Below are positions 53,300-64,000 of a stretch of 64,000 nt of DNA, piece by piece. The position numbers were made by a program, and so were the translations under genes. Source of the DNA: Burhinus oedicnemus (Eukaryota > Chordata > Aves > Charadriiformes > Burhinidae); NCBI GenBank assembly GCA_008921705.1, contig VFFE01007601.1, positions 1,826,963 through 1,890,962 on the forward strand, in the 5' to 3' direction. How positions within the stretch are numbered: position 1 is the stretch's first letter; the number at the start of each line of letters is the position of its first letter. The notes beneath the pieces were generated by a model. The model was not told where the DNA came from. It ran no database searches and worked only from the letters and a program-made list of their open reading frames with translations.

Positions 53300-53420
53300 A
53301 CTTGACTACTAATGTTTGAATCCTAGCTTTGTCCTGGGTATATCTTGGGTAACTGTGGACACATCTGTTTCTGTGCATCTCTAAAATGAGGATAATGTTC
53401 CATATCTCAGCAAAGCATTC
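53300..53420 (+). mobile_element. MIR-like CORE-SINE, plus strand, inside inverted-repeat spacer
   Basis: 'tgtttgaatcctagctttgt' (tRNA-like), 'gggtatatcttgggtaactg' (CORE) and 'tctctaaaatgaggataatg' (3' part) follow MIR order. It lies between the two arms of the 90-bp inverted repeat, which helps date that structure. Confidence 0.55.
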
Positions 53421-54565
53421 CAAGAGCAAATGCCCTTAATTAATCTGTGCATGGTCCTCACATGACAACCTGATGAGAGTTTGTGAATGATGGACTAACT
53501 GGTAGCAGTGCCTGTCCTGATTTGGAGTCATGGCTTAAATGGATTTAAAAGGGGTGAAAGAGAAGCATGGGAAGAATTTAGACTAGAGGGGTGTGGAGTA
53601 TCTGGTTTCCCATAACAGTCCATCACCAAGTACGTACTCGATCTCCTTAACTACTGACCGTAGATATGAGAAAGAGGAGGTATCAATTCTTTGTTGTCTT
53701 CTTCAGATAATATAACTTTGGGGGCTACAGGTGACAGGCTCATCTTTCCTTGTGTGACATTTTTGGTGTGTTGTAGACAGAAAAGAGTATTTGGGTCGGT
53801 TCGACAAATAGAATTAATGCATCCCTGGAGACATAATGATTAAGTGTATATATAGAAAGAGCAGTAATGTTAAACTTGATGTGCTAGCCCAGGCAACTGC
53901 TTCTTTCTTATCAATCTCTCCTTAGTGCTTCTGTCAAAAATTATGTTCTTACAGCTTGCTGTGGACCGAGATATATTATTGCTGGCTGCTGTCAACCTGC
54001 GAACAGTCAGTACTTTACAAACATTTGTTAAGTACTTTAGGGTTCCTCAACAAAGAAATACATCCCTGCAAATGCAACATTTTATGACTTACTATCACAA
54101 CGCTGCCGTTTCCTTGTTCAGAGAAGGTGTGGAGGAGAGACCTGTAGACTTGGGGATAAAGTCACTTACTTCCTCTGGCCAAAATTACCTTTGGCACCAT
54201 CGCCTGTCGCCTCTGGGCAAATAAAAAGCAACATAGTTTGTTACAGAATGTGGATGGGTGAATCCATGAGGATAATCTAGGAATGCCTAAAAATTCTGTC
54301 TCGTGTGCAGTAACTTGATTACCAAAAACATACTAGCGAGCCTTTGAAATTCCAATATTTTGCTGTTTAACTTCTAATTGAGGAGAAAATAAAAATGTGG
54401 ATTTACATTGCTTTTTGTTGAAACATCCAGTGACATGATGCTGCTTTTAGCTGTAAAGTTAGAAGAGAGTTTGTTAGTTTGTGCAGCAGACATGTTGAAA
54501 GCTAGGGTGAAATGGACTTTGAATGGGATAGCAGGTAACGATGCTGTAGAGCACCCACTTCATGA

Positions 54566-54655
54566 AGAGTATTCTTTATAGAACATCTCTTGTGCTGGTG
54601 CACTTGGTTGGTCATATTTTAATGGTCATCTTTGAATTACTGATAATTTATTAAA
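54566..54655 (-). repeat. Right arm of 90-bp inverted repeat
   Basis: The partner of 53123-53212 in opposite orientation, starting 'agagtattcttt' and ending 'atttattaaa'. The spacer between arms is 1,353 bp. Both arms lie in VTI1A intron sequence on the transcribed + strand, so an unspliced transcript could fold them into a long hairpin. Confidence 0.95.
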
Positions 54656-57600
54656 GTTCTACCAGCAAGCAGTGGGAGAATTGAGCTCCCATATGCCAGT
54701 TCCTTCAGATGATTCCTCTTTGAGGAGTCTAAGTGATCAAATGACATGTGCCATTTATAATTCTTCAAACAGGAATTGCACACAAGTAGTTGTTTCTTAG
54801 TAAATGCCTGGTGACCTCTTTGCAGTAAGATGGAGTATTTGGAACTATATGATATGTATATGTGATGTTAAGCATGTTGTAGAATTGTTTTATAATAAAC
54901 TACATAAACCATATTAGCAGTGTTCCAGATGCTTAGCAGTCAACTAAGGAAATAGGGATCTCATCTCAGAGATGCACCCTGTTAACAGACAACACGTAGG
55001 TGCAGTAGGGAACGTTGAATGAACCCAAAGAAAAGGCAGTTCTGCAAAGATGCTGTCACGCTCTGTTTCAGGCAGTGATTTTTGTATGCTTATAATTGCG
55101 TTCGTTGAAGTCAATGGAAAAGCTTGTGCCCAAACGCTTGTTCTCTGAATCTGAGAGGAGGAGCAGGTGCACAAGATACCAGAGAAAAGCTCAGTTTTAT
55201 AAATGTGGAGACTAGCTTACAGTAGAGTTTCTGTTTTGTCCTCTTGCTCCACTGACTCAATTAAATACAGGTTTCATACAAAAATATTGTTGTGGCTGAC
55301 CTGGATAATAGAGATTGGTTGGGAGACTATTAAACCTGGCCCTCCTCTCTAAACTATTGAGTTCTGAGACTGATTTCAGTTTGAGACCCACTATACCCTG
55401 CTTTCTTTGATCCAAACCCTGAGAAAATGTGATCATCATTTAAAGGAATGAACTCCTTTGTGAGGAGGAAGCCAAGAAGTGGCCCCAGAGAATGCCTCCA
55501 CACATGGAAAGCCACCACCCTCTGATTTGATGGCTTCCATGCTAATGCATCTTTCAAGGGGGCCTCTTTGTCCTGAGTTGTTACTTATTTGGCTCTTCTT
55601 TTATTTGTCTTAATTGTCATTAGTGTGTTTGGTTTTTTTCTAAAGTCATCTGGGGAATAGTAGTTTATTGCATATTGTTGTGTTTGTCTGAAGGCAATTG
55701 CACAAGCTTGAAACATAATCCTTGTAATCTTTCCTACTAGGGAGAGCTTGAGATAAATACTGCTGTATGCTTGGTGGGAGTGGGTCTCTACTTTTTGATC
55801 ATCCATGTCTAAAAGTTGAGTAATACTTAAGGGAAAATGTTCTCAAAACATTCCTTAGATGATTATTAGATTATATTTTATGTTTGATAAAAACTAGAAA
55901 ATTGTGTAAATATTTGTTTAACATCCCACCCCTAAAGCAATTTATTTCCTTTCTGGTCTTCAACCCTCTTGCTCAGTGAAATGAGATCAGTCACTTTCTG
56001 TTTATATTCAGTTTCACTTTGCAGTTTTCACGTATGTGTAGTGTGATTCCCCACTGCAGGGGAATATTTAAATAATAAGTGGGGAGCAAAGAGGAAGGAA
56101 GGGAAAAAATATTTTTAAAATATTTTCTGGTGTCTTCCCACATTTTAAAAGTAAACAAGTGCTATGATTATACTCCTTGCATGTGACATGCTAATAACTA
56201 GTGTTAGAAGAAATTTGAAAAATAATCCAGTCCCGCTTTTCTATAAATTGTTTGTCACAAAGTAAGTAAGACCAGTTTATACATATTATGCTCCTGTGGC
56301 TACTGTTCAAATCAGCCTTTGGCAAAAGCAAACACATGTGAGAGATCCCTTTCTTACAAGAGGAAGTCACTTTTGCATCTTGGATACCCCATGGTGGTTG
56401 CGTTTTCTGGAAAGTGCTGACTTTTTCACATAGACGACAGTCAATACATTGGTCAACTGTTTGATTGTTTTCTCTCATCTGGATTTTTCTTTTGGATTAG
56501 TATAGAGTATGGGTCTCAAAACCATGGACATCAGTACAAATGCTAGGTCATGATTAGAGCTCAACTAGATGGAAGGAGGAGGGGCTTAGGGTAACATTGT
56601 GTGGTGGAAAAAGAACCGTCAGAGTCAGTAAATTAATTTAAAAGATTGAGGACACTTCTCTGCACCAGCCAGCGTTGAAGCATTTCTGTCGTACATTGCA
56701 AAATTGGTGCTTCAGATGGAAGAGGTCCTGGAGTTTCTCTTGAGTCCTCTTTCTCTCCCACCATGTTTTTGCAATTAAATACTGGATGAAAATTCTTTTT
56801 CCTTTCCTTTTGTTTTATTTTGTTTTTTGTTTTAAATGTGTTACTTTTTCCTTAATGTGTAGCAGCTGATTTTTCCCATGTTGGCTCACTTGGGCACAGA
56901 GACAAACCTCCTTTCAAGGAACAGAGTTCCAACATTGTTGTTGATTATTTTAATGGGAAACCATCTGTGTGGTAAGGCAGGCTTTCCAGCTTCTTTCTGG
57001 AGGGAAAAAAAAAAAAGAGATGCAAGTATTTTAGCCAAAGGTAAAACCCTTCCCTCTGTAATGTGGGGGGACTCGCAAAGAAAGTAGACATAAAGGCCTG
57101 TGTCTCCTCACCACGCTCACGAAGACTTGACTTTCAAGAGCAGCCAACCTGTGACAGACAGTCCCTTGGGAACACAACTGGCCTTCTTCAGAGTGTGATC
57201 CACTCTCGGTGCTTCCCACAAAGTTGCAGTTGAGATCTGCTGCTCCTTTGGGGGACAAAGGGCTGGTTTGCTTTCCAAGAGCTCTTTGCCCTTCTTTTTC
57301 CTGGCTTACCCCATCTTACCTTCCCAAAGCCTGAGCTGCATTTCTTACAGGAGTCTTGTGCTTCCTCTCCATCCCCTTTTGTAGTTTTCATAGCCTGTCC
57401 GTCTGACATGGATTTGACTTCTTTTGACGAACACCTTCACTTAGAATCACAATGTCCTGCAAAAAAAAAGGCGGCCTTTCTTTTCTTCCTTCCTCTTTAT
57501 GAACGAGAGACATAATGTGTAAAAGCTTGGTGTAAGCTCACAATAGCACTTTGTCCTCTTTCACATCACTTGCCAAATAACTACTGTTGTGGCAACAGCT

Positions 57601-58300
57601 GTAACCAAGCATGGCGTCAGCTAGTTTTGCCATAACACGACTGAGTGCCAATAATTTTAATATAATGTGAAACACACTCCCAGGCAGTGCAATGAGGCAT
57701 CTGATTATTAAATTCCTTGAAATGTCATCTGGAATTTTTTTTTTTTTTATCAATTCAGGTCTCAGAACTGGACAGTGTTGTGATTAAAAGAAAAAGAACA
57801 GAAAAGTCTCTCATTATAGTAAACATTTCCAAGAAAACTCTCACCCTGAAGCAGACAGGTCTGCTCCGCTTACACAGACAGCAACAGCAAAGGCTCTGTG
57901 AAGGCTGTAGGGGTGGAGGTTATAATTGTGGCTAGCAGTTGTTTGCTGCTCTTTACTGTAGCACTTTCTCCAGTGACAATAAATGCTATTTATTTTTAGG
58001 CTTCTTATTCTGAACTACTTATAAAAACTAAAAGGTAGGAACCTGGTGAAGCATTTGTTTTTAATACATTGCTTACATTGTGCTCCAAAGCATGGTATTC
58101 AGCATTATTGTTAATGATTGAAGCATTAGCATTTAATTGTGTAAAGCAATTAAAAAGCTCAATATTACTACTTCTTGGGCTGAGTCCATTAATACAGCAA
58201 GCATTAGTAAGAAATATACTGAAGAAGTTGAACAAGGTCATAAATGTTCTGTGTGCAAAGAGCACCTGATGCTTTTTTCCAAGCCTTTAAGAAGTAGTTT

Positions 58301-58352
58301 AAAAAAAAACCAAACCCAAACAAAACAAACAAAAAAAAAAAACCCAAACAAA
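58301..58352. repeat. A/C low-complexity tract
   Basis: Repeated aaac and caaac units with a run of twelve A. Confidence 0.85.
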
Positions 58353-60168
58353 ACCTTGGGAGGTGAATAGATAAAAGGCTTTCTTGGGTTAGTTATGTCA
58401 GTTTGGCTTTTTCCTGTAATTGCTGGGGTTGTTTTGTTCCTAAAGAGGGAACGGATGCCAAGCTGAAGAGGTAATTTCTGAGTGCTGTTTCAAGATATTG
58501 TGAAAGTTCTCAACTTTTCTGTAATAAGAAAAATAACTTCTCTAATGATGTCTGTTTATTGCATATTGTTCTTCTGCATGCAGTTCAGTGCAGCTGGCAG
58601 CAAGTACTTGAGAGAAACCCAGGGCTGAAGAAACAGTGTAGGGGGAACCTGAGTAGCCCCGAGTACCTGCAGGCTGTGTGCACCAGCTCCTCTGGGTGCT
58701 GTCAAGCAGTCCTTACCTTACGTCACCATGGATGAAATCGAAAGGCAGCGTTTGCGTTTCATCCCAGGTGTCTTTACATTTGAATCCGAACAGGAAAAAG
58801 CTCCTGGCAGCGTGAAGCTGGATTGGAGGTGTTGATACTCCAAACACGTCCGGATGTCACTCTCCTTGCGTCAGATGGGCTGGCTGTGGGGCTTACTTTC
58901 CTTTGGTAAGCTTAGGAGTTACTTGCACAATGAAAGGTCCGGGTTTTTCCGACCTGTAAAGAGTCATAGCAGAGCTCTGTATTTGTAAAGTATCATTATG
59001 TGCTCAGAAGTGAAGAAGTTTTTACTAGGGAGGAACTCAAACCAAAACCCTAAATGTGGATATTTCTAAACCTTGGAATCTGTATCCACAACTGAGTTTT
59101 GCCGGCTACATGTGCCAGTACCGCATTAAACCAGTGTATGACATGGAAATTTCCCTAAAACTTACAGTATTCCACATCCAGGTGCAGTTACAACTAACTT
59201 CTGCAGGCTCTGCTAGACAGTTTCCAAGGGAAATTTTGTTTAATTTAATATCAAGCCAAATCCACTGTATATCTTCAAGTCACTACTAGTTGAACGTGTG
59301 CAGAACAGAAGCAGCACAGGCAGAAATAATACAGTGTTTCCCAAAATTACTTGTTTGACCCTTAGCTTGTGAAAAATACCAACCTGAAGGAGGAGCAAGT
59401 TCTGTCTCTAGATCCACACAGGTTTTGGCTTCTCTAGTGATGCTGCAGTCGTGGCATTTTACAAGGATACAGTTGTTTTCAGTCCAAAAGCAAGTTGATT
59501 CTTCACGCATAGTTGACACTACTGTTTAGGCTGATGAGGGTAAATTTTAGGACAAACCACAGGAAATGGCTTGGAGAGGTGGTGGATATTAAGAAAATAT
59601 TTCACCGCTGCTCTAGAAGTAAATGAAACACTTTAGGCTTCATTTTCCCATACAATGTTTAAAGCCATTGTTTTGATAATATTTTTTTTTTTTGCAAAAA
59701 ATATTACAACTATTGAAAACAAATGTGCTTCAAAACATATAGTTGTTCTTTGTAATCTCAGAACAAGACAAGTCACATGAAAACCCTCTTCCTCTCGTGG
59801 AGGGCAGCCTGAGGTTTTGTGAAAAAGCATTTCTTTCCTCCTTTCTCTGTCCCTTCATCCCCTGGTTTTGGACTAATTGTGTCCCCTGGAAAGTACTGCT
59901 TTCTGTGTGAGCTTTGAGCGTGAAAATTGTTCGACTGTTTATGGAAGAATCTGCCTTAGCTGGGAAGGCAGACACAGCAATAGGAACAGAAACAGCACTT
60001 TTAAAGCTGACGGACTGTATTCACTTTGGTATGTAGAGAATGGCAACAGCAGTCATTAGTATTGAGAGAATTCTGTTCTTTCTGTCTCTCTGCCCCTGTT
60101 GCAAGATGAGCAAGGGCTGACCTGAACTTTTGTTTATTTGTTCTGCTATGGGGTTAAAGATTCACACT

Positions 60169-60184
60169 CCCCCCCCCACCCCCG
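60169..60184 (-). repeat. C-rich run
   Basis: A run of Cs with one A interruption, the complement of a G-run like that at 21725. Confidence 0.75.
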
Positions 60185-61488
60185 AATGTTTTATTCTGTT
60201 TTTGTAAGGGGGAGAATTCAACATTTGTGAAGGCAAAAGAAAAATCCTTGCCTGATACAAAAAAAAAACAACTGAACAAGACCTCAGCTGATAGATTATT
60301 TTTTTTCCAGCTTTCTACCTGTGAAGAAATACAGTATTTTTAGGGTGAGGGGTGATTGTGGAAAGCAGTGATTGAACAAATAACTGCTTTAAGGCCAGTG
60401 CTAGAAATGCTTGCCAGTATAGTAATGTCAGTTGGAGGTGTGATTTTTGGCTGCGTGTGTGTATTGGCAAAAGCCCTAGTATAGACATGGTTGTACCAGG
60501 AAGAAAAAGAAAAAAAAAAAAAAGCTTTGGCCAGTATATTCTATTTTGCTTGGGGAGGGTATAAGCTTTAGCAACAAAAGCACTTTTTTTCTGCTGGTAA
60601 GTAGCAACTCCAGTAGAAGCTCGTGCCAAAATAGTTATAGTGTTGTAGTGGCAAACCTTTTTCATAGACTAGACTTCTGAGTCTGGTATCCTAGCATTAG
60701 CAACTGTGCTCCTGTTATTATTAATTTCAACAGCAGCAACATCTGAAGGTGATTGAGTGCCTTAGACTTTGTAGCATTGTAATGATCTTGAATTTACAGA
60801 TCTGCATTTCATTTACTCCCCATACTTAGGAGAATTGCAAATGAAATTACACTGGACTCCATCTTTTGCATGCAAGACATTTCTTTACAATTCTTTTTTA
60901 ATGGCTTTTTCCTAGCTGCAACTCAAGTAAAAAGGCCTGTGTGCTTTACAGCTGTCTAAAAGCTGAAGAATGAGATTATTTTTGGATTATTTTTTTTTTC
61001 TGATTCATTACAAAACTGTGTATAGTGAACCGTGATTCTTCTAAGTGTACCATAGTCTTCATACCTAGGTTTTGCAGATTTCTGTAGCAGTTTTTTTCTT
61101 GAATATCTTGAATATATTGGGATTCTGGATGAGATGTTGTCATTACCTTGTGGGACTACGTAGTCATATATGCGACACCGTAGGCCTTCCGTGTGAACTT
61201 TTCTTCTATTTTACTTGCACATTAGGATGAGAAAGACGTCCTTCTTTCTAGCACTGAAGCACGCTGCATCAGCCATCTTCAATACATGAAATGAGAAGGG
61301 GTGAATACTTACTCCAGGTCCTAGTTTCGTGTCACAAGAACATTTCAGCTATTGTGTAGTCTCTCCAGAGTGCCCTCACACTCGGAGAGCAAAACCAGTA
61401 CTGTTCTCAATACTGCTAGGGAGGTGACTCTTGGAGATGTTGTGCAGTCTGCCCTCAGCGATCAGTGCTCTGCTTATCTCTGGAAGTG

Positions 61489-61516
61489 GAAATACCAGTG
61501 GAAGCACTGGTATTTC
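61489..61516. repeat. Short perfect palindrome, 12-bp arms, 4-nt loop
   Basis: Arms gaaataccagtg and cactggtatttc are perfectly complementary around a gaag loop. Confidence 0.9.
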
Positions 61517-62159
61517 ACGCCAACTGACTTTTATAAGAGAATAAGAACATTTGAACCTCGATCGCTAGATTTTTTTGTACTGCCTCATTATGATATGGTA
61601 CAAAAGAATGTTATGGTTGGATTTTTTTATTATTAGTAGTAGTTTTGCTTTAAATTACCTCTGACTTCATTGGGTGTAAAATTCAGCCAATGCTGAATGC
61701 TTTTGAAAAGCTGGGTTTGGGTTAGTTGTTGTTTATATGTCCGATGTAAGACTCAGTAATATGTACTGGCATAACATCTCGCTGGAGCAGAGCAATGATT
61801 TCTTGTGCTAATTACTGACACTGCGAAACCACAGACAGCAATCTTGATCTTGGGGCAGGGGGGAGAAATAGGTTAAGACCTATTAAAAAAGATAGTTTAT
61901 GTGAGTCTGGTAGGATAAGAAAAATAAGCACATTGAGTTTGAGAGTGTTTCCCTTTCTAAGTTATGCTCTTCATAGTTTTTTAAAAAACGGGGGGAAAAG
62001 AAAAAGGAAACTCTGGGGAAAGTTGGTGTTTACTAAATGGTACACACATCTGAAGGTGTATTTTCAATATTCCTGGTCTTTCAGTCTCACAGCTTATCTT
62101 TTTCTAGGCTCATGAAGCATGAAACAAGTTAAAATCAATAGGGTTTAGAATATTTGGAC

Positions 62160-62250
62160 TTTCTGGCATTTTTTCTTTGTTGCTCTGTGACTTGGACAAC
62201 AAACACTGTGAACTGAGTAGCCTCAGTTTGTTAATCTCTCCCTTGGGTGC
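62160..62250 (+). mobile_element. Possible MIR-like remnant, plus strand
   Basis: 'tgctctgtgacttggacaac' and 'cctcagtttgttaatctctc' resemble MIR CORE and 3' segments, but the flanks do not extend the match. Confidence 0.3.
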
Positions 62251-64000
62251 ATCCTTTCTTAGTTCAGCAAAAACACAAACAAAAAAATCTACTGCATGTG
62301 GTCAGTACTCGGTTTGCTTGGGCTCATGTGTCTTGTTGAAACCAGAATATTTTCTCTCCAAGACAAGCCCAGCCCCTTATTCTTGGTAAGAATTCTCAGT
62401 TTTCATGCTGGATTTTAGCTGTTAACCCCTTTGCTATTGCGGCTTCAAAAATCAACTAAAAAATCGTAGTATATGTGAGGGAAATATGAATGTTTAACAT
62501 TTTGCTTGTTCAAATAGCTGAACTGCATTTGTTCAAATATAAAAACACCCCAAACAAACAAACACACAAAAATGCCAAGCAAACAGAAGATGACCTAGCC
62601 AAAACCAAAAATGAGAAATTTCCTTCTCAAAAGTGCAGCTTTCAAGAAACTCTGGGTAATGAGCTATAAACAGGAGGTTAAAATGGAAACACTCATATCT
62701 GAATCTGCAGTGCCTGATACCCCGTGCCTTAAATGCTTTGCCTGAAAGCAAAAATGTAAAAGACTGACTAAATCCTGGCATTTGCAGCTTCATTCACCGT
62801 ACAAGTGGGTTGCTAGCAACTTTCTGCCTGCAAATGGTGGGGTAAGATGGAGTCTCAGGTGGGGATACGAGGGAGTTCCTCAGTCCTCTTGCTATAACAC
62901 AAATTCCCTCAGGGCAGCTATACCTCAAGCCTAGAAATCTGAAGGAGATTTAAACAAAAATAAAACTTACTACAAACATTAGTTCTTAGGGCACCTACCA
63001 GATGAAATTGTAGTATGGCAAAGTTTGCCCGATGGTGTGCCCCTTACCAGGAGAGCAACAAGAAAGGGCCGGGCAAAGCAATGGTTTCTGGAGGAACGTT
63101 TAATGGAAAGCTTTTCCCTTAAAAATATCATCTTTCCAGAAATGCAGATGTGCATGATAATCCTATAGGGATATTGGTATTTGGCCTCTAGGATTTTAAG
63201 AGTCCTGTTCCCAAGGTTAAGATATACAGAGAGCCAAATTTTATTTGAAACTATTACACAAGACAGATATGGAAGCTCATGGAGTATTACATTGCAAATC
63301 ACATGTTAAAGAGAGACACATGGCTCTTGAGCTATAAAATGAGTAGAGAAAGGAATGATATTTAAAAGCTATCTTTAACCACTTGTTTTACTCATTAATC
63401 TGCAGTTCACAAAGCATTTTTTGCAGCAAAAAATGCCGTTACAGGATTGTTTCTGAAAAGCAAACAAATATTTCAGACATTTTCACTGCTAACATAACTC
63501 TGTAACAATAGCAAAACGAATACTGATGGTGAGCAATATTTCTATGAGTGAATGTGTTGAACAGCTGCCCCTTTCCACCCTTGAGACTTCTGCGTATCTA
63601 TGTTGGATGAAATGATTCCTGTAGCAGATTTGTAATACACTTTGGGTTGCAGGGGGGTTAAAGGGAAGAGCTGAATCTGTGATGCTGCGCCTTAACGTAG
63701 ATTTCATCAAATCAAGGGAGACTTCTGCTATTGGCATGACAGATCTGTTGCTTACGGACAAATACAAAGGTCTGAATGTGCCCCATGGCAAAGCTCCTGA
63801 CCCAGTGCAATACCATCACAACAAGGTGCTGTTCTCTTCTGCCCTAACTCTCCCATACACAGGCACTTTCGCCCTACCAAGTGCTCCCGGGGAAACACGG
63901 TGTCCTCTCTCTCTGTCCCTGTGACAGCGTTCTCCTTACCTGCACCTCCTGAAATAACATGAGGTGTTCGCAGATATTCACAGTCGTTCTGAGTCTGTTC

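Larger units (their letters stand above)
54656..62159. other. Intron stretch with no gene recognised
   Basis: Holds the A/C tract, C-run and palindrome listed separately. A TAAT-rich segment at about 58060-58210 could be conserved regulatory DNA. No exon was found, including none that could encode the VTI1A membrane anchor. Confidence 0.6.
41289..64000 (+). other. VTI1A: VTI1A intron, 5' part (3' end outside window)
   Basis: This is at least 22.7 kb of intron downstream of the second visible exon, starting at a GTAAGG donor. The final VTI1A exon, which should encode a hydrophobic anchor of about 20 residues and a short basic tail, was not found here. The intron holds a - strand CR1 fragment, MIR-like remnants, a long-armed inverted repeat and A-rich low-complexity tracts, listed separately. 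Confidence 0.85.

Noticed and set aside
53925..54224. 99-codon frame in the spacer of the inverted repeat
   Set aside because: No known motif, no codon-use signal and no clear splice sites. Kept only as a remark in the inverted-repeat findings.
53123..54655. Interpretation as a MITE or other DNA transposon with terminal inverted repeats
   Set aside because: No target-site duplication and no recognised terminal motif, and the spacer includes an old MIR-like piece. Not excluded, but less likely than an inverted duplication.

Overview
The window is vertebrate nuclear DNA, most likely from a bird. It has no dense reading frames, it carries spliced exons with GT/AG borders, and it contains two CR1 LINE tails. 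One CR1 tail ends in the 'attctatg'-like 3' end typical of avian CR1. Interspersed repeats are sparse and mostly very old, which also fits a bird. The species cannot be fixed from sequence alone.

The window lies almost entirely inside one gene on the + strand, VTI1A, a Qb-SNARE of Golgi and endosomal membrane fusion. Only two short exons are present: 36664-36734 (71 nt) and 41227-41288 (62 nt). Together they encode the central and C-terminal part of the SNARE helix, including the aspartate at the zero layer. The exons before this point (N-terminal three-helix domain and start of the SNARE motif) lie upstream of base 1, and the final exon with the membrane anchor lies beyond base 64000. Everything else is intron: at least 36.6 kb before the first exon, 4,492 bp between the two, and at least 22.7 kb after the second.

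The introns hold one + strand CR1 fragment (about 26486-26780), one - strand CR1 fragment (about 45311-45566), and two weaker CR1/L3-like remnants. About fifteen degraded MIR-like CORE-SINE pieces are recognised by tRNA-like and 'cctcagtttcc..catctgtaaaatggg'-type segments. Also present are microsatellites, homopolymer and low-complexity runs, two CpG-rich patches (about 8220-8480 and 15060-15400), and AT-rich repeat-free stretches that may be conserved regulatory DNA.

The most unusual structure is a pair of 90-bp inverted repeats, 88 of 90 bases matching, at 53123-53212 and 54566-54655. They are separated by 1.35 kb inside the last intron, and the spacer contains an old MIR-like piece. None of the longer open frames looks like a real independent gene, and I see no RNA gene, CRISPR array or prokaryotic feature.
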